Assembly: GCF_029607905.1 (NCBI RefSeq)
Contig: NZ_JAPHEH010000001.1
Coordinates: 773,530 to 837,529, forward strand
Source: Thiovibrio frasassiensis
Lineage (GTDB): Bacteria > Desulfobacterota > Desulfobulbia > Desulfobulbales > Desulfurivibrionaceae
Length of the DNA: 64,000 bases
Direction of reading: 5' to 3'
Below are positions 1-7,848 of this stretch, piece by piece. The notes under the pieces were generated by a model, which saw nothing but the letters and a program-made list of their open reading frames with translations, was not told where the DNA came from and made no database searches. Both the position numbers and the translations under genes were made by a program. Numbering within the stretch: position 1 is the first letter of the stretch; every line of letters begins with the position of its first letter.

Positions 1-636
1 CAGGGGCAATCGAGTTTCATGCTGGGCGTAAAACCCAAAGGCGGCCTGACCGAGCTGGTGACCGGCGAGCTCCCTCCCGAAGAGGCAATTATTCAGGCGC
101 GCAAGAACCTGTGGATCCTGGCCGGAGGCAAATCGCTGGCAGGTCTCAAGCGCCTTATCGACCGCAAGGACTACGGCGGCGAGCTGACCATTGCCCAGGC
201 CCTGACCCCGCTGGAAAAAGACTACGATTACGTGGTGGTGGACACCTCGCCGGGCTGGGATCCCCTCACCGTCAATGTTCTGTTTTATGTCAACGAGCTG
301 ATGACCCCGGTCTCGCTTGAGGTCATGTCCATTCAGGGGTTCGGTGAATTCCTGAAAAGCATCGCCTCCATCCAGAAGTTCCGCAAAGAGGTCGAGCTCC
401 GCTACATCCTGCCCACCTTCCGCGACATGCGGGTAAAGAGCGGGAGTGAGTTTCTCGAGGAGATTGAAAAAATCTACGGGGACAAGGTCTGTGCCCCGAT
501 CCGTTACAACGTCCGCTTATCAGAGGCCCCGGCCTACGGGCAGACCATTTTTGAGTTTGCCCCCGGGTCCAATGGCGCCCAGGACTACCGCGATCTTGTC
601 CGCAAGGTCACGGGCGAACCGGATCTTTTCACCTGA
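1..636 (+). CDS. ParA/Soj-family ATPase, 5' end outside window
   Basis: This is the C-terminal part of a ParA/MinD-type P-loop ATPase. The frame is open from base 1 and begins with QGQSSFMLGV, which matches the segment just after the DPQGQ motif of ParA proteins, so the Walker A lysine and start codon lie upstream. The Walker B-like strand YVVVDTSPGWDPLT and the late motif RYNVRLSEAPAYG are typical of chromosomal ParA. The family binds ATP and DNA and positions chromosomes, plasmids or protein complexes. No ParB gene is visible next to it, because the following gene is unrelated. A role in segregation rather than positioning of another complex therefore cannot be decided. Confidence 0.85.
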   Translation, partial: QGQSSFMLGVKPKGGLTELVTGELPPEEAIIQARKNLWILAGGKSLAGLKRLIDRKDYGGELTIAQALTPLEKDYDYVVVDTSPGWDPLTVNVLFYVNELMTPVSLEVMSIQGFGEFLKSIASIQKFRKEVELRYILPTFRDMRVKSGSEFLEEIEKIYGDKVCAPIRYNVRLSEAPAYGQTIFEFAPGSNGAQDYRDLVRKVTGEPDLFT

Positions 637-702
637 GCCGCCCCATGCCACGCGCATTTCCAGAACATCCCCGGCGAAAAAGGACAGAGGAGGATTCTGC
701 CC

Positions 703-1179
703 ATGGCTGTTGAAAGCAGGCTGATTCCCGTGCTCCGCGAGGGGATCGATATTGTAAAAATGATTGCTTATAAAAAGCTGAAAGAGGCGCTGGCGGCGAA
801 ACACCCCGACCGGGACGCTCCCTTCATCGCCAGGCTAACCGGGGCGCTGATCAATATGATCTTCGGCGTTCCGGCCCAAGAGGAGCCCTTTGTCCAATTC
901 GCCAGGACAGAGGCGGAGCTCATTGCCCAAGAAAAAATTACCCTCGGACCCCTGCTTGAGGATCTCCGGATTCCTCTCACCGATGCCCTCCGCATCCAAG
1001 CCCTCTGCGACCACCAGCAAGGCGAGGACAGCACCGCCACCCTCAAGCAGGCACAGGAACTCGGGATCCTCCTGGTTGACCGCGACCTGCCGCTGCCCCA
1101 CAGCTTCACCGAACTGGTCCGCAAGCTGGGCAGCGCCTTTGGCCTGATACTGCCCCCCCTGCCCAGCACCGAGCACTGA
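703..1179 (+). CDS. Uncharacterised 158-residue protein downstream of ParA
   Basis: I do not recognise this family. The gene starts at an ATG preceded by GAGGA and sits 66 bases after the ParA gene on the same strand, so the two are probably co-transcribed. The product is soluble and mostly helical in character, with no signal peptide, membrane segment or cysteine cluster. The N-terminal half (IVKMIAYKKLKEALA) looks amphipathic, and the C-terminus is rich in proline and leucine. Partnership with the ParA protein is suggested only by position. It converges with the response-regulator gene, whose stop lies 23 bases away. Confidence 0.6.
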   Translation: MAVESRLIPVLREGIDIVKMIAYKKLKEALAAKHPDRDAPFIARLTGALINMIFGVPAQEEPFVQFARTEAELIAQEKITLGPLLEDLRIPLTDALRIQALCDHQQGEDSTATLKQAQELGILLVDRDLPLPHSFTELVRKLGSAFGLILPPLPSTEH

Positions 1180-1201
1180 CGCCGCCTAAACCGCTGGCCT
1201 C

Positions 1202-2563
1202 TCAGCTCTCAAGCTCGTACTTCTTGATCTTGCGCCAGAGTGAGACCCGATCAATGCCCAGAACCTGGGCGGCCACGCTCTTGTTATCCCCGTGCTCCTT
1301 TAAGACCCACTCGATATAGGCCCGTTCCTGGTCGGCAAGACTTGGGATTCCGCCGCTTTTCCGGCGGAAGGTCTGGAAAGAGGCGCCGCGCAGGTCTTCC
1401 GGCAGATGCCCGACTTCAATGGTGTCGCCGCTGGCCAGCGCCACCCCACGTTCGATAATATTTTCCAGCTCCCGGACATTGCCGGGGAAATCGTAGCGCA
1501 GCAGAATATCCACCACCTCCGGCTCGATATTGGCCACCTCCTTGTGCATCAATATCCCGTACTTCCTGATAAAATGCTGAATAAGCAGGGGCAGATCATC
1601 CTTGCGCTCGGCCAGGGGCGGGATATGCAGCGCCACCACATTGATCCGAAAAAACAGATCCTGCCGAAAATGGCCCAGCTTCACCTCCTCCGAGAGGTTT
1701 CGGTTGGTGGCCGCAAGAAAACGGACATTGACCTTGATCGGTGAAACCCCACCGAGATGCATCACCTCTTTTTCCTGGATCACCCGAAGCAACTTCACCT
1801 GCATGGCCGGTGACATCTCGGTGATCTCATCGAGAAAAAGGGTGCCGCCATCGGCCATCTCCACCAGCCCCTTCTTCATTTCCACCGCCCCGGTGAACGC
1901 CCCTTTCTCATGGCCGAAGAGCTCATTGGCCAGCAGATCCTCCTGAAAGGCTCCGCAATTCACGGAAAGCATGGGGCCGTTCCTCCGGTTGCTGCAGCTA
2001 TGGACAAAGCGGGCCAGCAGCTCCTTGCCGGTGCCCGACTCCCCGCAGATCACCACGTTGCTGTCCGAGGTGGCCACCTGTCCGGCCGTAGCCAGCAATT
2101 TTTTCATCCCGGGGTTGTCGGTAATAATCCGCGCCTCACCCTGAAAGGCCTTGAGATGTTCCCGCAGCCGGAAGTTTTCCCGCTTCAGCCCGGTTTTCTC
2201 CAGGGCTTCCCGCACAACCTTCCGGACCTCGTCGAGCTTGTATGGCTTGGCGATATAATGGTATGCCCCGCCCTTCATTGCCTCGATGGCGGAATCCACC
2301 GTGGCGTAGCCGGTGATCATGATCACCTCGGTGTCGGGATACAGCTCTCGGGTCCGCTTCAGGATCTGCATGCCGCCGACCTTTTCCATCTTCAGGTCGG
2401 TCAAGACCAGGTCAAACATATTCTCTTCCAGCAGATGCAGAGCTCGGGGACCGCTCTGGGAGGCGGTGACCTCGTATCCTTCCTTCTTCAACACATGCTT
2501 GAGATTGCTCAGGGCTATTTCTTCGTCGTCAACGACCAAGATCCTTGCGGGTTCGTTATTCAT
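1202..2563 (-). CDS. Sigma54-dependent response regulator, NtrC family
   Basis: The 453-residue product has the order receiver, AAA+ sigma54-interaction domain, Fis-type helix-turn-helix. The receiver carries the acidic pocket VVDDEE and phospho-acceptor Asp near residue 56 (LVLTDLKM). The ATPase shows Walker A GESGTGKE and the sigma54 contact loop GAFTGA. The C-terminus (VAAQVLGIDRVSLWRKIKKY) is the DNA-binding helix-turn-helix. I chose the ATG at 2563 because AGGA lies eight bases upstream; a longer frame is open to 2650. Its start overlaps the stop of the kinase gene upstream, so the two form a two-component pair. It is the obvious candidate to activate the -24/-12 promoter at 4281..4296 on the other side of the kinase gene. 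Confidence 0.93.
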   Translation of the reverse strand: MNNEPARILVVDDEEIALSNLKHVLKKEGYEVTASQSGPRALHLLEENMFDLVLTDLKMEKVGGMQILKRTRELYPDTEVIMITGYATVDSAIEAMKGGAYHYIAKPYKLDEVRKVVREALEKTGLKRENFRLREHLKAFQGEARIITDNPGMKKLLATAGQVATSDSNVVICGESGTGKELLARFVHSCSNRRNGPMLSVNCGAFQEDLLANELFGHEKGAFTGAVEMKKGLVEMADGGTLFLDEITEMSPAMQVKLLRVIQEKEVMHLGGVSPIKVNVRFLAATNRNLSEEVKLGHFRQDLFFRINVVALHIPPLAERKDDLPLLIQHFIRKYGILMHKEVANIEPEVVDILLRYDFPGNVRELENIIERGVALASGDTIEVGHLPEDLRGASFQTFRRKSGGIPSLADQERAYIEWVLKEHGDNKSVAAQVLGIDRVSLWRKIKKYELES

Positions 2564-4019
2564 GATCATGTTCCTGTTGTACTGCCGGTAGCCAGATAAT
2601 AAAGGTGGTGCCAAGGCCGGGCCTGCTTTCCACGCTGATGGAGCCGCCATGCCATTCGATTATGTCATGGACAATAAAAAGCCCAAGCCCGGAGCCCTTG
2701 CCCACGTCCTTGGTGGTGAAAAACGGATCAAAAATCCTCTTGACATGTTCCGCGTCGATCCCCGGCCCGTCATCCTCGATGAGGATTTCCACCTCATCAA
2801 GACCGGTGCCACACCCCGTCCCCAGAGCGGAAATCCAGATATGCCCATTGCTTTGAACCGCGTCGAGCGCATTCTTTACCAGATTGAGCAGAACCTGCTG
2901 CATCCGTTGCTTGTCGACAATGACGGAAAGCTCCTCCGGGATATCCACGGCGATCACCACTTCGTTGGGCGTATGCCCGCGAAGGAGCAGGATGGTTTCA
3001 TCCACCAACTTTTTAAGGAGAACCTTCTCCTTTTTGCATTCCTTGATCCGGGAGAAATCCAGCAGGGTTCGGACGATGTCGCGGGCCTTATCCGACTGGG
3101 TCTCTATCTGACCGATGAGGCTCTTCTTGAACTCCAAATCATCCTCTTCGATCTCTTCGCCGAGAATCTGGGCCGAGCTGGAAATATTGGATAACGGGTT
3201 GTTCAATTCATGGGCCACCCCGGACAGCAACGTGCCCAAGGCAGCCAGCTTCTCCGATTGCACCAATTGATGCTGGCGCATCTGCAATTCCTTGGTCATC
3301 CGGTTGAAGGCGGTGAGCAGAGAACGGATCTCCTGTTCCCCTTCCCCCACCGCGACTTCGACAAAATCACCATGGGAAATCCTCTTGGTGTATCCTTCGA
3401 GAATTTTGAGCGAACTCACCACCTTCCTCCCCAAAAGGGCCGCTATGGTCAGGGCGGAAACAAACAGACAGACCATGGAAGCAAGGAGAATGCTCTGGGT
3501 CGTTTTCAGGAGTTTTTTGATTTTACTCTTTACGGCATACCTGGTTTTTTCGCCAAATTCGGTGAGTTGCTTGCCGGCATGTCGGACCTGCTCTTCTAAT
3601 TTTTCCTGGGCGCGTCCCATGCCCTCGTAGTCCGCCCCCTGGGCAAGATCGAGATTATGGACGTGCAGTTGCCCCATGAAACCGTTGTAGGTGTCGATCT
3701 CCTTCGCCAATTGCTGGATCTCGGCGGAAGAGACCACCATGTGCAGAGCGGCCGCGTTATTCGCAAAGATATCCCTGATTTTTTCCCAATAGAACTGGTT
3801 TTCCTGGAAATCCTTTTCCTGACGGTAGAGAAAATAATTCTTCTCGAACCTGCGAACCTCAAGGGTCGTATTAAAAAAGTCCTCAATAACCTCACCGAAG
3901 GCAACCTGCTCTTCCACCCGCTTGACAATCCCATAGGTCAAAACGGCGGAGCCCACCATGAGAGTGAGCAACAGATAGAAGCCAAAGGTGATCTTCTTGC
4001 GTATGCCGAGATGAAACAT
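2556..4019 (-). CDS. Membrane sensor histidine kinase paired with the NtrC-type regulator
   Basis: This 487-residue kinase has an N-terminal membrane helix (residues about 9-32) and a helical extracytoplasmic sensor of roughly 150 residues resembling four-helix-bundle sensors (VRRFEKNYFLYRQEKDF). A second membrane helix near residue 175-195 (ILLASMVCLFVSALTIAALL) is followed by HAMP, HisKA (H box VAHELNNPLSNI) and HATPase (DDGPGIDAEHVKRIFDPFF, GSGLGLFIVHDI). It should autophosphorylate and pass phosphate to the regulator encoded immediately downstream, with which it overlaps by eight bases. The ligand is unknown. Divergent placement from the small-protein/TauE cassette suggests it senses a stress or sulfur species relevant to that cassette. 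Confidence 0.92.
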   Translation of the reverse strand: MFHLGIRKKITFGFYLLLTLMVGSAVLTYGIVKRVEEQVAFGEVIEDFFNTTLEVRRFEKNYFLYRQEKDFQENQFYWEKIRDIFANNAAALHMVVSSAEIQQLAKEIDTYNGFMGQLHVHNLDLAQGADYEGMGRAQEKLEEQVRHAGKQLTEFGEKTRYAVKSKIKKLLKTTQSILLASMVCLFVSALTIAALLGRKVVSSLKILEGYTKRISHGDFVEVAVGEGEQEIRSLLTAFNRMTKELQMRQHQLVQSEKLAALGTLLSGVAHELNNPLSNISSSAQILGEEIEEDDLEFKKSLIGQIETQSDKARDIVRTLLDFSRIKECKKEKVLLKKLVDETILLLRGHTPNEVVIAVDIPEELSVIVDKQRMQQVLLNLVKNALDAVQSNGHIWISALGTGCGTGLDEVEILIEDDGPGIDAEHVKRIFDPFFTTKDVGKGSGLGLFIVHDIIEWHGGSISVESRPGLGTTFIIWLPAVQQEHDHE

Positions 4020-4116
4020 GCCCTGTCTTCCTTTTCCACGAAGGGGCCGACTCCCCTAGCATTTTCTCTTTGCACGCACAATACTCCCACTGCAAAACAA
4101 AGTCCAGAGGTTGCAT

Positions 4117-4204
4117 GTTGCAACGCAGCCTTTAGTATTGCAACACACGAATAACATTCCGATATGATTGATTATTTTTTTTATGCAAAAAATCACGTTG
4201 CAAA
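4117..4204. promoter_or_regulatory. Three helically phased TTGCAA sites, candidate activator UAS
   Basis: GTTGCAAC (4117-4124, a perfect palindrome), ATTGCAAC (4137-4144) and GTTGCAAA (4197-4204) have centres exactly 20 and 60 bp apart, which puts them on one face of the helix. They lie about 80-180 bp upstream of the -24/-12 promoter, the usual place for enhancers bound by NtrC-type proteins. Binding by the neighbouring regulator is inferred. Confidence 0.6.
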
Positions 4205-4280
4205 GTGAAACAACTGGGTGCATTTTTAGACACCTTGCCAACTTCTTGTTATTAAAGGATAAAATCAATACTTACACGAC

Positions 4281-4296
4281 TGGCACGGTTGTTGCT
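4281..4296 (+). promoter_or_regulatory. Sigma54 (-24/-12) promoter
   Basis: The 16-mer TGGCACGGTTGTTGCT matches the RpoN consensus TGGCAC-N5-TTGCW, with GG and GC separated by ten bases. The inferred transcript start is about 12 bases past the GC, giving a leader of roughly 60 bases before the first small gene at 4366. It drives the 4366-7707 cassette and probably requires the NtrC-type activator encoded divergently. Confidence 0.85.
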
Positions 4297-4365
4297 CATT
4301 GAAACAATCAACAACCATACTTTCAAACTGTTTTTAGCAACACACCCATACGAAGGAGAACAGCC

Positions 4366-4545
4366 ATGAACACCATCCTGAATCGCATCGACCGTCTGAT
4401 GATGGCAATTACCTTTGCGGAAGCCAACGAAGCAGAACTGGCCCAAGAATACATCCCCAGCCGGAAAACGGTCCCGAGCAAGCAGGCAGAACCGAACACC
4501 ACGATGACCAGCGGCCAGATTCTGCCTACTCAGACCGCCCATTGA
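4366..4545 (+). CDS. Small protein (59 residues) with FAEAxE motif
   Basis: This short gene has a strong ribosome site (GAAGGAGAA, about five bases before the ATG) and is the first gene after the sigma54 promoter. Residues 11-30 (LMMAITFAEANEAELAQEYI) repeat in variant form at the N-termini of the next two proteins, which argues that this is a real gene. The remainder is polar and threonine/glutamine-rich, probably disordered. I recognise no domain beyond the motif. By position it is the leader member of the exporter/stress-protein cassette and may be an interaction peptide or regulator for it. Function is not known to me. Confidence 0.75.
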   Translation: MNTILNRIDRLMMAITFAEANEAELAQEYIPSRKTVPSKQAEPNTTMTSGQILPTQTAH

Positions 4546-4573
4546 ACCGAAGACCTTTACCCTGGATCGAGCC

Positions 4574-5101
4574 ATGAGCGCCCTGACGACGATGTTCAAA
4601 AAACTTGAAGAAGCCATGACCGCGGCGACCTTTGCCGAGGCCGGCGAGTTCGAGACGGCTCGCCAGTTCCTCAAAACAAACAAGAATGCACACAAACGGG
4701 TACTTCTGGGAACGGACAAGCCGGAGATCGAGCCCCGCACCATCAGCTACGCGATGCATCTCTGTCAGCGTCTCGGAGGCGGCCTGGAAATTTTCCACAT
4801 GCTCCAGTTGCCGGAAAATGAAACCGCTTCCCTCCTGACCCTGGAACAAGAACCGCTCGCCTCTTTCAACCTGGGTCTTCAAGAAAAAGGTGTTGTCTAT
4901 CAGCCGGTCAACAGCCCCGGCTGCTTGGCGGACGAGGTTCTTCGCCATGCCGGTCCCCGCCGGGATATCCTCTGCGTTGTTTTTGATGCGCTGGAGCCGG
5001 ATGGTGCGATATGCCGCAAAGCAAAAGAAAATATGATCGCCAAATTTCAGGCCCTGCACTGCCCTGTCGTAATGTACGCAGGCGCATCCGTCAGAGCCTG
5101 A
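4574..5101 (+). CDS. FAEAGE-motif protein with UspA-like domain
   Basis: The 175-residue protein starts with the cassette motif (residues 18-33, ATFAEAGEFETARQFL). A domain that reads like a universal-stress-protein fold follows: a first strand KRVLLGTDKP, a helix with a bulky middle, and a last strand CPVVMYAGA. The glycine-rich ATP loop (G-x2-G-x9-G-S/T) of classical UspA proteins is not present, so nucleotide binding is doubtful. It lies 28 bases after the 59-residue gene and 36 before the next FAEAGE gene, in one transcription unit. The Usp assignment is tentative; the shared N-terminal motif is seen directly. Confidence 0.7.
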   Translation: MSALTTMFKKLEEAMTAATFAEAGEFETARQFLKTNKNAHKRVLLGTDKPEIEPRTISYAMHLCQRLGGGLEIFHMLQLPENETASLLTLEQEPLASFNLGLQEKGVVYQPVNSPGCLADEVLRHAGPRRDILCVVFDALEPDGAICRKAKENMIAKFQALHCPVVMYAGASVRA

Positions 5102-5137
5102 TACCTTAAATAAATTCAGATCAAGAAGGGAGAAAAA

Positions 5138-5485
5138 ATGACCATCACCACCTTTGACAAAAACATGTCGGCTGTCGCCTTTGCCGAGGCCGGCGAACAC
5201 GACACCGCCCGTCAGATTCTCGGCGCAAACGCTACAAAGCAGGCCGGCAAATCCACGGCCCCGGCGGCAAAGGGCAAGCCCTACCTGAAGACCATCATCT
5301 TTGGGGCCATTTCGCTTTCCGCCTATTATTTTCTCTTCACCAACGAACAACTGGTTACCGACACCTTCACCATGGGCGGTTGGCACTGGGTATACCCGGT
5401 GGGCGCAGCCTTCTTCTTCTCTTTCACCCATGGGGCTTTTGCCAGCAACCTGCTGAGCACCCTTGGCCTTGAAGCAAAAAAATAA
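5138..5485 (+). CDS. FAEAGE-motif small membrane protein
   Basis: The 115-residue protein carries the cassette motif at residues 12-28 (AVAFAEAGEHDTARQIL), then a flexible Ala/Lys linker. Two hydrophobic spans follow (IIFGAISLSAYYFLF and VYPVGAAFFFSFTHGAFA). No signal peptide is seen, so the motif should be cytoplasmic if the first span is a simple anchor. A GGGAG ribosome site precedes the ATG. It sits 38 bases before the TauE/SafE gene and is probably an accessory or scaffold subunit of that exporter. That role is inferred from position only. Confidence 0.75.
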   Translation: MTITTFDKNMSAVAFAEAGEHDTARQILGANATKQAGKSTAPAAKGKPYLKTIIFGAISLSAYYFLFTNEQLVTDTFTMGGWHWVYPVGAAFFFSFTHGAFASNLLSTLGLEAKK

Positions 5486-5523
5486 CTCAGCCGCGCTGGC
5501 TTTCTAAAGGAGATATACCCACA

Positions 5524-6849
5524 ATGAAGAAGTTACTGCTTATACTCATGTTCGCCCTTGTTCCCCTGTCCCTGCTCGCCCAATCGGCCCTTGCCGCCGG
5601 CGGCCCCCCCACGGACATTCTTAAAGGCGTTATCACCGAAGTGAATGCTGCGGACCGTACCATTGTTTTCCAGAGACATGAAAACAAGGAATTCATGACC
5701 CTCACTCTGGCCGCAGATATGAAGCCCGAAGAGATGCGGATGCACAAAAAGGTCCTGATCAGTCTGGACAAAGCTGCCGGTGAGAATGTGATGAAGGATG
5801 TTTCCATCATGTTCATGGACATGACCGGCAGCAAGCTCATTGCCCTGCTCGTCATCGGCCTGATCGGCGGCCTGCTCTCCGGCTTCATCGGCTCCGGCGG
5901 CGCTTTCGTCATGACCCCGGCCATGATGTCCCTGGGCGTCCCCGGCGCAGTGGCGGTAGCCAGCAACATGTGTCACAAGTTCCCCAAGGCGATGATCGGC
6001 GCTTACAAGCGTTGGAAATACGGGCAGGCTGACATCAAGCTCGGGTTGGTCATGGCTGTCACCGCCGTCATCGGCGTGCAGATCGGGATCACGATCCAGA
6101 AGCACATCATGAACTCCTTCGGCAATGCCGGTTCCAACCTTTATGTTTCCGCGGTTTTCATGGTTGTTCTCGTTTTTGTCGGCGGCTACGTATTCTATGA
6201 TGCTTGGAAACTCGCCAAAGGCGACGGCAAAGAGACCGTGAGCAAGCTGGCCCTGCGCATGCAAAAGATCCAGCTCGCGCCCATGATGCACTTCAAAACC
6301 GCCAAAGTGACCATCTCCGCCTGGATCACCATCCCGGTCGGCGTACTCACCGGCATGCTCGCAGCCACCATCGCGGTGGGCGGCTTCATCGGCGTTCCCG
6401 GCATGATTTACGTGGTGGGCGCTTCCGCCGTTGTTGCCAGCGCCACCGAGCTGATCATCGCCTTTGTCATGGGCGCTTGGGGTTCGGTACAGTGGGGTCT
6501 CTCTGGTCTTATCGACATCCGTCTCTCCCTGCTCCTCCTGGCCACCTCCCTCATCGGCGTGCAGCTCGGCGCCTTGGGCACCACCTATGTTAAGGACTAC
6601 ATCATCAAAGTGGTCATGGCCACCACCATGCTCATCGTTGCAGTCAGCCGCGGTGCCAAGATCCCCGGTTACCTGGCCGATCTTGACCTGATGACCCCGA
6701 TGAGTGATCCCATTCACGCTTTCCTCGAAGGGGTCAGCTTCTGGGCCCTGGTCCTCGCCCTCGGCTCCGCCGGTCTCATCATCACCGTGGCCATGGTCAA
6801 GGGAATGAGTGCCGACCGCCAGAGCAAAAAGGCCCTGGCTGGAGCATAA
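5524..6849 (+). CDS. TauE/SafE-family sulfur-oxyanion exporter with extracytoplasmic N-terminal domain
   Basis: The 441-residue protein begins with a cleavable-looking signal peptide (to ALAA, about residue 24). A domain of about 65 residues rich in beta strands follows (GVITEVNAADRTIVFQRHEN), then a TauE/SafE permease. The two halves of the permease begin near IALLVIGLIGGLLSGFIGSG and TGMLAATIAVGGFIGVPG. Family members export sulfite, sulfoacetate or related anions. The extra domain before the first transporter helix should face the periplasm and is larger than in the short TauE family. The gene has a GGAG ribosome site and lies between the FAEAGE genes and a tandem UspA gene. Its substrate cannot be fixed from sequence. 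Confidence 0.88.
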   Translation: MKKLLLILMFALVPLSLLAQSALAAGGPPTDILKGVITEVNAADRTIVFQRHENKEFMTLTLAADMKPEEMRMHKKVLISLDKAAGENVMKDVSIMFMDMTGSKLIALLVIGLIGGLLSGFIGSGGAFVMTPAMMSLGVPGAVAVASNMCHKFPKAMIGAYKRWKYGQADIKLGLVMAVTAVIGVQIGITIQKHIMNSFGNAGSNLYVSAVFMVVLVFVGGYVFYDAWKLAKGDGKETVSKLALRMQKIQLAPMMHFKTAKVTISAWITIPVGVLTGMLAATIAVGGFIGVPGMIYVVGASAVVASATELIIAFVMGAWGSVQWGLSGLIDIRLSLLLLATSLIGVQLGALGTTYVKDYIIKVVMATTMLIVAVSRGAKIPGYLADLDLMTPMSDPIHAFLEGVSFWALVLALGSAGLIITVAMVKGMSADRQSKKALAGA

Positions 6850-6852
6850 GCA

Positions 6853-7707
6853 ATGGCCAAATACCGAAAGATCCTTGTTGCCTACGACGGCTCCCCTTCG
6901 GCCCAAAACGCCCTCTCCCTGGCAAGCCAGCTTGCCAGGGAAGACAAGAGCTGGATCAAGGTTCTCGCCGTTGTCCCTCCCTACTTGGGGGATTTGGAGC
7001 TTGTCGGGGTTTCGGATATTAAAGAGACCATTACCGGACCCGGCCAGAAACTGCTGGCCGAGGCCCGGCAATGTGCGGATCATGAAGGGGTCCACATCCT
7101 GACCAACCTGGAACAGGGTGAACCCTATGAGCAGATCGTCCATGTCGCCGAAGAAGAAAACTGCGATCTCATTGTCATGGGCCGCCGGGGCAAGGGCAAG
7201 ATGGAACGGGAACTCATGGGCAGCGTCACCGCCCGGGTAATCGGGCACACCAACAAGGATGTCCTGGTTATCCCGGAAAACGGCACCCTCTCCTGGCAGA
7301 ATATCCTGCTGGCCACGGACGGCTCCACCTGCTGCGACAACGCTCTGGCCCGAGCCCTGGAAATCGCCCAAGAACGGTCGGCAAAACTCAATGCTGTTTC
7401 GGTGGTGTATAGCAATGACGAGTTTTATGCCGTTGGTCAGGAGATTATGAAAGAACTTTACCAGGATGCGGACAAGGTCCTGGACAAGGTTCGGAAGTGG
7501 GCCGGGGATCTCGGCGTGCAGACGGAACTGTTCGTGCGGGATGGCGAGCCCCATCAGGCCATCACCGCCATGGCTGCGGAAATCTCCGCCAGTCTGATCG
7601 TTATGGGCTCCCATGGGAGAAAAGGCTTAACCCGGCTGCTCATGGGCAGTGTCACCGAACGGGTAATCGGCTACGCAGATTGCCCGGTTCTGGTCTGTCA
7701 CCTGTAA
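6853..7707 (+). CDS. Tandem universal stress protein
   Basis: Two Usp domains (residues about 1-145 and 146-284) each carry the full ATP-binding loop: GRRGKGKMERELMGS in the first and GSHGRKGLTRLLMGS in the second. Each starts with the typical first strand (KILVAYDGSPSA and ILLATDGST). Such proteins bind ATP and form dimers or pseudo-dimers during stress and growth arrest. The ATG is three bases after the TauE stop and GGAG overlaps the end of that gene, so translation is coupled. It is the last gene of the sigma54 cassette, and a terminator follows at 7737. Confidence 0.93.
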   Translation: MAKYRKILVAYDGSPSAQNALSLASQLAREDKSWIKVLAVVPPYLGDLELVGVSDIKETITGPGQKLLAEARQCADHEGVHILTNLEQGEPYEQIVHVAEEENCDLIVMGRRGKGKMERELMGSVTARVIGHTNKDVLVIPENGTLSWQNILLATDGSTCCDNALARALEIAQERSAKLNAVSVVYSNDEFYAVGQEIMKELYQDADKVLDKVRKWAGDLGVQTELFVRDGEPHQAITAMAAEISASLIVMGSHGRKGLTRLLMGSVTERVIGYADCPVLVCHL

Positions 7708-7736
7708 CCACAGCAGCAAGAAAAAAGAGTTCGCAG

Positions 7737-7768
7737 CGGGCGCTCCATATCGGGGCGCCCGTTTTTTT
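7737..7768 (+). terminator. Rho-independent terminator of the sigma54 cassette
   Basis: The arms CGGGCGC and GCGCCCG pair around an 11-base loop and are followed by seven T residues. It lies 30 bases after the tandem UspA stop. Confidence 0.88.
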
Positions 7769-7848
7769 ATGCCGGATTGCGCGCAAGCAAGCCATCGCGG
7801 CTGCATTCACAATGGCATTCTCGCCTGCATTCGTGTATCCTTGCTCCC

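Noticed and set aside
5533-7614. Long minus-strand open frame opposite the TauE and UspA genes
   Set aside because: It is antisense to two clear genes, its translation is Gly/Asp/His-rich without any domain, and no ribosome site or family match was seen. Similar antisense frames at 33598..35703, 47615..49441 and 58965..60800 were rejected for the same reason.
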